From: Polyangia bacterium | Lineage (GTDB): Bacteria > Myxococcota_A > Polyangia > Nannocystales > Nannocystaceae | Direction of reading: 5' to 3' | DNA: 64,000 nt | Assembly (NCBI GenBank): GCA_030429545.1 | Contig: JAUIFF010000011.1 | Span: 124,001-188,000, forward strand | In this document: positions 36,850 to 45,351 of the stretch, in pieces | Position numbering within the stretch: position 1 is the stretch's first letter | How the letters are laid out: each line of letters begins with the position of its first letter | Translations under genes and position numbers: made by a program | Notes under the pieces: generated by a model | The model's database searches: none | Seen by the model: only the letters and a program-made list of their open reading frames with translations | What the model was told of the DNA's origin: nothing

Positions 36850-38160
36850 ATGAAAGTGACCTATCGACGGGCTGCCCGGACTGTACTGGTTCGCCGGCGG
36901 GACACGATTTTAGCGACGTCGATTCGCAACAAGATTCCCCATTTACATGAGTGCGGGGGACTGGCCCATTGCACGACCTGCCGGGTGCGGATTGTCGACG
37001 GTCTTTGCAATGTGTCTGAAAGAACAGACCCCGAAGCCAACCTGGCACAGCAGCGCGGCTGGGACGACAACACCCGCCTCGCTTGCCAGGCGCGGATCAA
37101 CGGCGACATCACGGTTGAGCGCGTACTCGAAACCGGGGCCGACATTGGCAGCCTCGCCCCCGAGGCCATCAAATACGGCAGTGGCAAGGTCCGCATGCTC
37201 GGCCTGCTGTTTTGCGATATGCGCAACTTCACCGCGTTTGTCGAGTCCCACCTGCCACACGATGTCGTCCACATCATGAATCGGTTTTTCACCGCCCTAG
37301 GCGAGCCGATTTTGCTCAACAACGGCATGATCTACCAGTACGTCGGCGACGAGATCATCGGGCTGTTTGGCATTGGCGACGACAATCCCACCCGGGTATG
37401 TCAATCGGGTGTGCGTGCCGGGCTCGGGATGTTGCGGGCACTCGAACACCTCAACGTCGAGCTCACCCGCGACTTCAACACCGAGCTCCATGTCGGCATC
37501 GGCCTGCACTACGGGCGCGTGATCGTTGGCCAAATGGGGCACCCGAGTGTCGAGAAATTTGCCGTGGTTGGTGATGCCATCAACGTCGCCAGCCGGATCC
37601 AGTCGACCACGCGCACACTCGATGTCGACTTTTTGGTTTCCGACCAGGTCCTTGAACACCTCCCCGAGGGAACCCTGAAAACCGGCCTGCGCAGCGAGGT
37701 TGAACTCAAGGGTAAAAACGCAACGTCGACGGTCGTCGAGGTTACCGGGCTGTCGCTGCCAGACCACCAGCATATTGTCCAGGGCATGCTGAGCGACTTT
37801 CGCCGCCCCGGTTCGGCATTTGGCACCACGTTTTATCGCATCCTGTTTTCGCTATTTCCAGAAACCCGGCCGATGTTCCCCGAGGACATGGCTGAGCAGG
37901 AAAAGTTGATGCTACATATGGTTGAGGCGATCGCCTACGCGGCCGGGCGCCCGCAAAACCTCGCACTCGGACTCACCGAGCTCGGGCGCCGGCATCGAAA
38001 CTACGGGGTCAAGCACGAGCACTACCCGGTCGTCCGCCTGGTACTCGAATCCACCGCCAAGGAGCTCATGGGCGAGCGCTATACCAAAGAAGTTGCAACG
38101 GCATGGATGGCGTTTTTGGACACCGTGTTGCAGTTGATGGCGAGCACCTCGGATTCGTAG
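36850..38160 (+). CDS. [2Fe-2S] ferredoxin - class III adenylyl cyclase - globin fusion
   Basis: A 436-residue three-domain signalling protein. Residues 1-95 form a 2Fe-2S ferredoxin domain with Cys35, Cys41, Cys44 and Cys79 (spacing C-x5-C-x2-C, as in other cyclase-linked ferredoxins). Residues ~110-300 are a class III cyclase domain: metal Asp123 (FCDMRNF) and Asp167 (YVGDEI), purine-selecting Lys236/Asp242 (EKFAVVGDAIN) and transition-state Asn245/Arg249. This pattern predicts cAMP synthesis. Residues ~318-432 look like a bacterial globin of flavohaemoglobin type, with Tyr329 at the B10-like position (TTFYRILF), a proximal His382 (RRHRNYGV), HYPVV and an AWMAFLDTV helix. Redox and/or gas (O2, NO) control of cAMP is inferred. 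The ATG at 36850 begins the ferredoxin fold; an upstream start at 36739 would add 37 non-conserved residues. Confidence 0.85.
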   Translation: MKVTYRRAARTVLVRRRDTILATSIRNKIPHLHECGGLAHCTTCRVRIVDGLCNVSERTDPEANLAQQRGWDDNTRLACQARINGDITVERVLETGADIGSLAPEAIKYGSGKVRMLGLLFCDMRNFTAFVESHLPHDVVHIMNRFFTALGEPILLNNGMIYQYVGDEIIGLFGIGDDNPTRVCQSGVRAGLGMLRALEHLNVELTRDFNTELHVGIGLHYGRVIVGQMGHPSVEKFAVVGDAINVASRIQSTTRTLDVDFLVSDQVLEHLPEGTLKTGLRSEVELKGKNATSTVVEVTGLSLPDHQHIVQGMLSDFRRPGSAFGTTFYRILFSLFPETRPMFPEDMAEQEKLMLHMVEAIAYAAGRPQNLALGLTELGRRHRNYGVKHEHYPVVRLVLESTAKELMGERYTKEVATAWMAFLDTVLQLMASTSDS

Positions 38161-38178
38161 CTAAACCACTGGCAAAAA

Positions 38179-38214
38179 CCACTTCGACATGTCCCAATAT
38201 ACATATCGAAGTGG
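38179..38214. terminator. Hairpin between convergent cyclase and lpd genes
   Basis: A perfect 9-bp stem (CCACTTCGA / TCGAAGTGG) encloses an 18-nt AT-rich loop that contains a GACATGTC-like palindrome. It may act as a bidirectional terminator, but no T-run follows on either strand. Confidence 0.5.
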
Positions 38215-38243
38215 CTCGTTTGCCATGGTTGCAGCGCTTTGGA

Positions 38244-39656
38244 CTACATCTGGGTCGCCCGGCCAGCCACCGCGAGCGCGGCCTGTTTGACAACCTCGGA
38301 CAATGTCGGGTGCCCGTGGACGCTGCGGGCTAAGTCCTCGGCACAGGCCGAAAACTCGATTGCGACGGCGGCCTCGGCAATGACATCGCTGGCCCGCGGG
38401 CCGATGATGTGCACACCCAAAATCCGGTCGGTCTCGGCGTGGGCGAGGATTTTGACCAAACCGTCCGTCTGCGCCAGGGCCTTGGCGCGGCCGTTGGCGG
38501 CAAACGGAAAGCTGCCCTTGTTGTAGGGGATGCCCGCGTCCTTGAGCTCGGCTTCGGTCTTGCCAACCGAGGCGATTTCGGGGTGGGTGTAGATGACGTT
38601 GGGAATCGCGTCGTAGTTGATGTGCCCGGGCTGCCCGGCGATCAACTCGACCGCGGCCACCCCCTCGTCCTCGGCCTTGTGGGCCAGCATCGGCCCGCGC
38701 ACGACATCGCCGATCGCGTAAATCCCCGGGACATTGGTCCGGAAGTGGTCGTCGATTTCGATGGCCCCGCGGCGATCGGTTTTGAGGCCGACCGTGTCGG
38801 CACCGAGCCCCTGGGTGTTGGGACGCCGACCAACCGCAACCAGCAGGCGATCGCCCTTGACCTCGTGGGTCTCGCCGTCGCGCTCAAACGTCACCGTGAC
38901 CTCGTCGCCGGCCTCGTTGAGGGTTGCGCCCGTGACCTTGGCCCCAAACTCAAAGTCGAGGCCCTGGCGTGGGAACAACTTGGCCGCGACCTTGCTCAGA
39001 TCGGCGTCGAGCATCGGCAACAGTTTGGGCATGTACTCGACGATCGTCACCTTGGCACCCAAACGTGCCCACACCGAACCGAGCTCCAGGCCGATCACCC
39101 CGGCACCGATCACGACCAGGTGTTTGGGAACTTCGGGATAGCTCAGGGCCTCGGTCGAGGTCCCGATCCGATCGCCGTCGAGCGTGATCCCCGGGAGGCT
39201 GATCGGCGACGAGCCTGTGGCGATCAAAATGTGCTTGCCCGAGACGGTTTGCTTGCTGCCGTCGTCGGCCGTGACCTCGACCTTGCCGTCGCCGAGCAGG
39301 GTCCCCAGGCCCGAAAGTCGGGTGACCTTGTGCTTGCGAAACAGGTAGGCGATGCCACCGGTGAGCTGTTTGACGATCTTGTCCTTGCGCCCGAGCATCG
39401 CCGGCAAATCGAGCTCGACCCCGGCGACCTTCACCCCGTGCTGGGCGAGGTGATTTTTGGTGTAGTCGTAGTGCTCCGACGAGTCGAGCAGGGCCTTGCT
39501 GGGGATACAGCCGACGTTGAGGCAGGTTCCTCCCAGGGTCTTGTCCTTTTCGACACAGGCGACGTTGAGCCCAAGTTGGGCCCCGCGGATGGCGGCGATA
39601 TAGCCCCCCGGACCCGAGCCGATGACGATGAGGTCAAATGCGTTGTCGTTGCTCAT
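38244..39656 (-). CDS. lpd: Dihydrolipoyl dehydrogenase (E3)
   Basis: A 470-residue flavoprotein disulfide reductase that reoxidises dihydrolipoyl groups of 2-oxoacid dehydrogenase complexes with NAD+. The FAD-binding GSGPGGY motif (residues 13-19), the redox-active disulfide GGTCLNVGC (Cys45/Cys50), the NAD-binding GAGVIGLELGSVW and the C-terminal His-Glu region (HGHPTLSE) are intact. An AAGGA ribosome binding site precedes the ATG. It is the third gene of the sucA-sucB-lpd operon and so supplies E3 to the 2-oxoglutarate dehydrogenase complex; sharing with other complexes is possible. Confidence 0.97.
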   Translation of the reverse strand: MSNDNAFDLIVIGSGPGGYIAAIRGAQLGLNVACVEKDKTLGGTCLNVGCIPSKALLDSSEHYDYTKNHLAQHGVKVAGVELDLPAMLGRKDKIVKQLTGGIAYLFRKHKVTRLSGLGTLLGDGKVEVTADDGSKQTVSGKHILIATGSSPISLPGITLDGDRIGTSTEALSYPEVPKHLVVIGAGVIGLELGSVWARLGAKVTIVEYMPKLLPMLDADLSKVAAKLFPRQGLDFEFGAKVTGATLNEAGDEVTVTFERDGETHEVKGDRLLVAVGRRPNTQGLGADTVGLKTDRRGAIEIDDHFRTNVPGIYAIGDVVRGPMLAHKAEDEGVAAVELIAGQPGHINYDAIPNVIYTHPEIASVGKTEAELKDAGIPYNKGSFPFAANGRAKALAQTDGLVKILAHAETDRILGVHIIGPRASDVIAEAAVAIEFSACAEDLARSVHGHPTLSEVVKQAALAVAGRATQM

Positions 39657-39704
39657 GGCGTTTTCCTTGCAGATACAAAATAATGGACAGGCGGCTGGTT
39701 CTGA

Positions 39705-40931
39705 CTAGATCTCAAACATGATGCGCTCGGGGTTTTCGATGCATTGCTTGACCCGGATCAAAAACTGCACAGCTTCGCGCCCGTCGACCAGGCGGTGATC
39801 GTAGCTGAGGGCGAGGTACATGATCGGGCGAATCTCGACCTTGCCGTCGACCGCAACCGGGCGCTCGACAATGTTGTGCAGCCCCAAAATCCCACTTTGC
39901 GGCGGGTTGAGGATGGGCGTCGACAACATCGAGCCGTAGATGCCACCGTTGGAAATCGTAAACGTGCCGCCGGTGAGCTCGTCTAAGGTGAGCTTGTTGT
40001 TACGTGCCCGATCGGCCAGGCGGGCGATCTCTTTTTCGATGTCGGCAAACCCGAGCTTGTCGGCACTGCGCACCACCGGCACCACCAGGCCCTTGCCGCC
40101 GCCAACCGCCACGCCGATGTCGTAGCGATCTTTGTAGACAATGTCGGTTCCGCGGATCTCAGCATTGACCCCCGGGAAGGCCTTGAGGGCCGAAACCGAG
40201 GCCTTGAGGAAAAACGACATAAACCCGAGCTTGACCCCGTGGGTGTCGATAAAGGTCTGCTTAAACTGCTTGCGCAGGCGGAACACGGCCGACATGTCGA
40301 CTTCGTTGAAAGTCGTCAGGATCGCGGCGTTTTGCTGGGCTTCGACCAGGCGCTGGGCGATCCGGCGACGCAGCGGACTCATCTTGACCACGCGCTCGTC
40401 GCTGCCGTCGGCCGCCTGCGGTGCCGGTGTCTTGGCGGGCTTGGGCGGTGCCTTGTTTTCGGCCTTTTTTGGGGCCTTGTCGGCCGCTGCTTTTTGCACA
40501 TCCTCCTTGAGGATGCGACCGCCGCGGCCGGAGCCTTCGACGTTTTTGAGGTCGACACCCGAGCGCGCAGCCTCGGCCCGGGCGGCGGGCATTGCCGCTG
40601 GCGAGTCACTTGACTGTGCATGTTTTTCGGCGGCGGGCTCAGGCTCAGGTGCCGGCTCGGGCTCCGACTGCTCGGCACTGGCCTCGCCCGAGGCCTCACC
40701 GATCTCCGCAATCACGTCGCCAATCTCGACGGTTGCCCCCTCCTCGGCGGCATGGCGCACGAGCACACCGGCGACCGGTGCGGGCACTTCCATCGTGATC
40801 TTGTCGGTTTCGAGTTCGACCAGCGGCTCATCAACTTCGACGCGGTCGCCGACGTTTTTAAGCCAGCTCGCAACCAGGGCTTCGGTGATCGATTCGCCGA
40901 GTTTTGGGACTTTGACGGGGGTGTTGGACAT
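39705..40931 (-). CDS. sucB: Dihydrolipoyllysine-residue succinyltransferase (E2)
   Basis: A 408-residue E2 core of the 2-oxoglutarate dehydrogenase complex. One N-terminal lipoyl domain (VKVPKLGESITEALVASW, lipoyl Lys44 in ETDKITM) is followed by a Glu/Pro/Ala linker. The peripheral subunit-binding domain is AARSGVDLKNVEGSGRGGRILKEDV (quoted here in part, residues ~118-145). The chloramphenicol acetyltransferase-like catalytic domain ends in YDHRLVDGREAV and PERIMFEI. The single lipoyl domain and the overall arrangement fit SucB. It sits between sucA (92 bp upstream) and lpd (48 bp downstream). Confidence 0.96.
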   Translation of the reverse strand: MSNTPVKVPKLGESITEALVASWLKNVGDRVEVDEPLVELETDKITMEVPAPVAGVLVRHAAEEGATVEIGDVIAEIGEASGEASAEQSEPEPAPEPEPAAEKHAQSSDSPAAMPAARAEAARSGVDLKNVEGSGRGGRILKEDVQKAAADKAPKKAENKAPPKPAKTPAPQAADGSDERVVKMSPLRRRIAQRLVEAQQNAAILTTFNEVDMSAVFRLRKQFKQTFIDTHGVKLGFMSFFLKASVSALKAFPGVNAEIRGTDIVYKDRYDIGVAVGGGKGLVVPVVRSADKLGFADIEKEIARLADRARNNKLTLDELTGGTFTISNGGIYGSMLSTPILNPPQSGILGLHNIVERPVAVDGKVEIRPIMYLALSYDHRLVDGREAVQFLIRVKQCIENPERIMFEI

Positions 40932-41023
40932 GGTGAGGCAGGGGCCAGTTGGGCTCGGGCCCGGCGAGCGAAATAGCGATGAGGTCAGGGGGACGACGTC
41001 GGCAGGTTACATGTATGAGCAAA

Positions 41024-43801
41024 TTAGTCGGCACTCGCCGACAGATTGGCGAACGCGGCTTCGAGCAGGAGTTTGAGTTCGAGGGCGTGGGATTCGGGGG
41101 AGCCCGTTGCCGGGCTCGCGCTGTCGACCCGGCCGACATAACGGGCGCGGCCGAGGTTGTCGGTGGTGACATCCTCGATCCGCGGAGCGACAAAACTCCA
41201 GGCCCCTTGGTTGCGCGGCTCTTCTTGTACCCACACCAAATCGTGGGCGTTGGTGTAACGCGCCAGGGCACTGGCGAGCAGCCGCCCAGGAAACGGGTAG
41301 AGTTGCTCGAGGCGAACGAGGGCCACCTGGGCGCGCTGACCCTCGGGCAGGTCTTCGCGGGCCTTGAGCAGGTCGTAGTAGACCTTGCCAGCCGACAGCA
41401 GTACCCGTGTGACCTTTTGCGGGTCGGCCTCGCTGTCGTCGATCAGGCGGCGAAACGAGCCTTCGGTAAACTCGGACAACGGCGAAAACGAGGGCCGAAA
41501 GCGCAGCAGGCTTTTGGGCGACATCAGGATCAATGGCTTGCGCCAGCGCCTGAGCACCTGGCGGCGCAAAACGTGGAACAGCTGGGCCGTGCTCGTCAGG
41601 TTGCACACCTGAATGTTGTCCTCGGCGGCGAGCTGTAAAAACCGCTCGAGACGGGCACTGGAGTGCTCGGGGCCCTGCCCTTCAAACCCGTGGGGCAACA
41701 TCATCACAAGCCCGCTGAGACGGTTCCACTTGTCTTCGCTGGCACTGAGGAAGTTGTCGATGATGATCTGTGCCCCGTTGGCAAAGTCGCCGAATTGGGC
41801 CTCCCATACCACCAGGGCATCGGGCGCCATCAGGCTATAGCCAAACTCAAATCCGAGCACCGCGTACTCGCTGAGCGGGCTATTGAAAATCTCAAATCGA
41901 CCTTGCTCTTTGTGCAGGTGGTCGAGCGGCGAGTAACCCTCGCCGGTTTTGTTGTCAAACCACACCGCGTGGCGATGGCTAAAAGTCCCGCGCTGGCTGT
42001 CCTGGCCACTAAAGCGAATCCGGACGCCCTCGTCGAGCAACGAGCTGTAGGTCAGCAGTTCGCCGGCGGCCCAACTGAGCGGTGCTTCGGCGTTGTACAT
42101 CTTCTCGGCATCGCCGAGCAGGCGCTTGACTTTGCGGTGGGTGTTGAACCCCTCGGGTGGGTTGCACAATACCTTGGCCAGCTTATCGACTGTCTGTTGG
42201 GAAATGTTTGTCGGGACATCTGGCGTTTCAGACTCGAGCCCGCCGCGGTAGTCCTTCCACACCCCGTGCATCGGGCGGCGACCGGTGCTGCCCCCGGCCT
42301 CGCGGGCCTTGGCCAGGGCCGAGTCGAAGCGCTCGCTCCACATTTTGGTCATCTCATCGCAGTCGGCCTGGGTCACTGAGCCGCGCTCGATCAGGGTCTT
42401 GCGGTACTGGGTGAGCACCGACTCGTGGGCCTTGATCAACCGGTACATCTCCGGCTGGGTAAAGGTTGGGTCGTCGCCCTCGTTGTGGCCGAACTTGCGG
42501 TAGCAGTTGAGGTCGATGATGACATCGCGTTTGAACCGCTGGCGAAACGCCACCGCCAGGCGGGCGACGTAGGCCGCGGCCTCGGCGTCGTCGCCGTTGA
42601 TGTGGAAAATCGGCACCTGCAGCATGTGGGCGACGTCGGTCGCGTAGCGAGTCGAGCGCGAGTCGCTGGGATTTGTTGTAAAGCCAACTTGATTGTTGAT
42701 GACGATGCGAATCGTGCCGCCGGTGTTGTAGCCGCGCAGGGCCATGAGGTTGAGGGTCTCTTGAACCACGCCCTGCCCGGCAAACGCCGCGTCGCCGTGG
42801 AGGGTGACCCCCATCACCGAGCTACGCGCCTGCTCGATCGAATCAAACATGTCCTGCTTGGCCCGCACCCGTCCCTGCACCACCGGGCTAATCGCCTCTA
42901 GGTGCGACGGATTGAACGCCAGCGCCAGGTACATCTCGCGCCCGCTCTCGGTCTTGTAATTGCGGTAGTACCCCATGTGGTACTTGACGTCGCCCGAGCC
43001 CAGCCCCTCCCACGGGTCGGCTTTTTGAAACAGCGAGAACATGTCGGCCGCGGTCTTGCCCATGATGGTCATGAGCACGTTGAGACGACCGCGGTGGGCC
43101 ATGCCCAACACAACTTCGTCGACCCCGAGTGAACCTGCCTCTTCAATCAGGCTGTAAAGAGCAGCGATCATGCTCTCCGCCCCGGCAATCGAAAACCGCT
43201 TGGCGCCCAGGAACTTCGAATGCAAAAACTGATCGACGGTCTCGACCTCGGTCAACTCGCTGAGCAGCCGCTTTTGCTCGGGGAGCTTGGGGATGACCCG
43301 GTTTTCGCACCCCTCCATCCGCGCCTGCAGCCAGGTGCGTTGGTCGGTGTCGCGAAGGTGCCAATACTCGACACCGATGTGCCGGCAGTAGGTGTTTTGC
43401 AGGCGCTGATAGATCTGCCGCAGGGTCGCCGACTTGCCCGGCATCAAGTTGCCCGGGTCGAAGTGCCGGTCCATGTGCTCCTCACCCAGGCCTAGGTAGG
43501 CGGGGTCGAGGTCACGAACCTTGGGCCGCGGCCGCCCGAGCGGGTCGAGCTTGGCCGCCTTGTGCCCGTGCAGCCGGTATTGCTCGATCAGGCGGTCGAC
43601 TTGGGCCTGGGCCGAGACCTGTTCCGCCTCGGCTGTGGTAGCCGTTGCATCGACCTGGTGCACACCGCTGGTACGGCGCTCGAGATCCTCGATGACCGGG
43701 ATCCACTGCGGGTCGATCGAGTTGGGGTCGCGTTGGTAGGCCTCGTAAAGGGCCTCGAGGAAGGCGAGATTTTGGCCGCTGAGGCTCGACTCGATGTCCA
43801 T
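41024..43801 (-). CDS. sucA: 2-oxoglutarate dehydrogenase E1 component
   Basis: A 925-residue thiamine diphosphate-dependent E1 that decarboxylates 2-oxoglutarate and succinylates the E2 lipoyl group. The N-terminus contains the E2-binding type segment SLSGQNLAFLEALYEAYQRDP. The central domain has MAHRGRLNVL and the TPP/metal region FGHNEGDDPTFTQPEMY. The C-terminal transketolase-like domain is complete (SPKSLLRF, VQEEPRNQGAWSF). The ATG at 43801 starts the conserved N-terminus; the frame stays open upstream for 81 codons without similarity. It is the first gene of the sucA-sucB-lpd operon, whose promoter should lie in the 434-bp region to its right. Confidence 0.97.
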   Translation of the reverse strand: MDIESSLSGQNLAFLEALYEAYQRDPNSIDPQWIPVIEDLERRTSGVHQVDATATTAEAEQVSAQAQVDRLIEQYRLHGHKAAKLDPLGRPRPKVRDLDPAYLGLGEEHMDRHFDPGNLMPGKSATLRQIYQRLQNTYCRHIGVEYWHLRDTDQRTWLQARMEGCENRVIPKLPEQKRLLSELTEVETVDQFLHSKFLGAKRFSIAGAESMIAALYSLIEEAGSLGVDEVVLGMAHRGRLNVLMTIMGKTAADMFSLFQKADPWEGLGSGDVKYHMGYYRNYKTESGREMYLALAFNPSHLEAISPVVQGRVRAKQDMFDSIEQARSSVMGVTLHGDAAFAGQGVVQETLNLMALRGYNTGGTIRIVINNQVGFTTNPSDSRSTRYATDVAHMLQVPIFHINGDDAEAAAYVARLAVAFRQRFKRDVIIDLNCYRKFGHNEGDDPTFTQPEMYRLIKAHESVLTQYRKTLIERGSVTQADCDEMTKMWSERFDSALAKAREAGGSTGRRPMHGVWKDYRGGLESETPDVPTNISQQTVDKLAKVLCNPPEGFNTHRKVKRLLGDAEKMYNAEAPLSWAAGELLTYSSLLDEGVRIRFSGQDSQRGTFSHRHAVWFDNKTGEGYSPLDHLHKEQGRFEIFNSPLSEYAVLGFEFGYSLMAPDALVVWEAQFGDFANGAQIIIDNFLSASEDKWNRLSGLVMMLPHGFEGQGPEHSSARLERFLQLAAEDNIQVCNLTSTAQLFHVLRRQVLRRWRKPLILMSPKSLLRFRPSFSPLSEFTEGSFRRLIDDSEADPQKVTRVLLSAGKVYYDLLKAREDLPEGQRAQVALVRLEQLYPFPGRLLASALARYTNAHDLVWVQEEPRNQGAWSFVAPRIEDVTTDNLGRARYVGRVDSASPATGSPESHALELKLLLEAAFANLSASAD

Positions 43802-44235
43802 GGGTGCCCCGCAGTCTACCGATCTTTTTGGTGTTTGAAATCGGTGTCCCCGCGGATATCTCACCCCGGGCTTACGCGCGAACCTATGCTTGGCAATCGT
43901 CGAATCGCGCCGCGCGTATTTTGGGCGAAAGCCAATTTTCCAACTCGCCGGTTTTTGTATGAGCGCTGGCGTGTCCTGCGCGTGAGGTTTGCAATCCCCG
44001 CGCTGCCGACTGCGGTCACTCGCCCGCCGACGATCACGGCACACCGCGCGGTTCTAGGCGACCGCCGCATCGTCGATCCCATGCGGCTGACACGGGGTTT
44101 TTTGGAGTTCTACGGCCGATCGAGATGCCCGCGTTACCGCTGTCGATGCGCCTGCTCGGGCACCGCGATCGATGGCTTTTTTCCGCGCCGAAAAACCGGC
44201 GCAAATCCCTCGAGTTTGTGTCACCCTTCGCCCCT
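43802..44235. other. Divergent intergenic region between sucA and the TelA-like operon
   Basis: No gene is supported in these 434 bp. The region must hold promoters for both divergent operons. A TTTTTGTATGAGC element lies at 43951. A small perfect hairpin, GCGCCG-N6-CGGCGC (44185-44202), sits in the leader about 34 bp before the rightward start codon. No convincing -35/-10 pair was found. Confidence 0.45.
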
Positions 44236-45291
44236 ATGAGTGGCTCCAAGGTCAACCTCGATGTCCTCAACCGCGATGTTGCCTATTCGGGCGAAGGGAT
44301 CTCGGTCAAATCACTCGAGACCGATATCCGCAGCGAACGTGAGGTCCAGGACAGCAAGGTCGGCGAGCTCAAGCAGTTGCGCGATCGCAACGTCAACATC
44401 CAAACAGCGATGGCCGACGAGCTCAAAAAGCTGCGTAAGTTCAGCGACTACCTCAACGGCACAGCGACCAAGGGCGGGGTTTGGAGCGGGATCAAGGAGG
44501 TCCTCAGCTACATCCCGGGCCTGAGCGGCCTGGTCCTTAGCCAGCGCTCGATCGAGGAGCTGCTCAAGCAGCAGTACCACGTCAGCGCCCGCCGGGTGAA
44601 AGACGCCGCCGAATATGTCGACACCCTCAAGCAATCCGAGCAGGAACTCTACGAAGAGATCAACCGGATCAACGAGAAGATCGTCGAGATGGCCCGCAAC
44701 GAACGCGAGGCCCTCAACTACGTGCTCGAACTCGAAAAGTTGCAGGAGCAACTAAAACAGGAAGAGCAAACCCTCGAGGCCGGCAGCGTTGAGGCCCGCG
44801 ACATCCAGGCCCAGCAAGACAAGGTCTATGCCAAGCTCTCCGAGCACTCGACCAACGTCCAGCTCTACGGTTCGGCCGAAGAGCGCTACGCGATGCTCAA
44901 GGACAACACCCGCAAGCTCGCCGAGACCATTCGCAACCTCGGCCAGGACATCCAGCAATACACCACCGCCGCCTCGATCAAGCTCGACATGGCGTCGGCT
45001 CAAATTCAGGCGATCGGCCGGGCTGCCGATGCTTCGGTGGTGATGCTCGAAATGAAAAAGAGCCTCGACGTCATGACCGAGTCGATGAACGTCACCACCC
45101 AGTTTGTCAGCGACACCCAGGTGTTTTTCCGCAGCAACCTCGACACCCTCCTCAAGGAGCTCGACACCTTCGACGAGACAACCTCGCAAATGCTCGACGA
45201 GAACCTCAAAAAATCGAAGGAAATCGAGGATGCTCGCATCGCCGCGGCGATCCAAAAGGCCAAGGCCGAGCAAAACGAGGCCGCCAGCTAA
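44236..45291 (+). CDS. All-helical coiled-coil protein, distantly TelA-like
   Basis: A 351-residue cytoplasmic protein, almost wholly helical, with long heptad-rich stretches (residues ~25-75 and ~130-260). I see no signal peptide. The C-terminal third (LDMASAQIQAIGRAADASVVMLE... DETTSQMLDENLKKSKEIEDA, quoted with a gap) resembles the end of toxic-anion-resistance TelA proteins, where an A-x-R-A-x2-A helix is followed by ETTS-x-[LI]. The match is by eye and weak. A Gly/Pro/Val-rich amphipathic segment (GVWSGIKEVLSYIPGLSGLVL, split here by function at ~94-114) might touch a membrane. It is the first gene of a two-gene operon whose second gene is an orphan, divergent from sucA. Confidence 0.7.
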   Translation: MSGSKVNLDVLNRDVAYSGEGISVKSLETDIRSEREVQDSKVGELKQLRDRNVNIQTAMADELKKLRKFSDYLNGTATKGGVWSGIKEVLSYIPGLSGLVLSQRSIEELLKQQYHVSARRVKDAAEYVDTLKQSEQELYEEINRINEKIVEMARNEREALNYVLELEKLQEQLKQEEQTLEAGSVEARDIQAQQDKVYAKLSEHSTNVQLYGSAEERYAMLKDNTRKLAETIRNLGQDIQQYTTAASIKLDMASAQIQAIGRAADASVVMLEMKKSLDVMTESMNVTTQFVSDTQVFFRSNLDTLLKELDTFDETTSQMLDENLKKSKEIEDARIAAAIQKAKAEQNEAAS

Positions 45292-45308
45292 CCAAACTCG
45301 CCCGCGAT

Positions 45309-45346
45309 TTATTGTCGATACAACAATACTGAGCACACGTTAGGAG
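45309..45346 (+). promoter_or_regulatory. AT-rich dyad and strong ribosome binding site between the two operon genes
   Basis: TATTGT-N7-ACAATA at about 45309-45325 forms an AT-rich inverted repeat in the gap between the TelA-like gene and the following orphan. An AGGAG ribosome binding site follows (about 45341), well spaced from the ATG at 45352 and one of the best Shine-Dalgarno sequences in the window. Confidence 0.55.
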
Positions 45347-45351
45347 TCACC

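Noticed and set aside
38409..39683. 424-residue open frame antisense to lpd
   Set aside because: It mirrors a highly conserved enzyme gene and has no family features; treated as a shadow frame.
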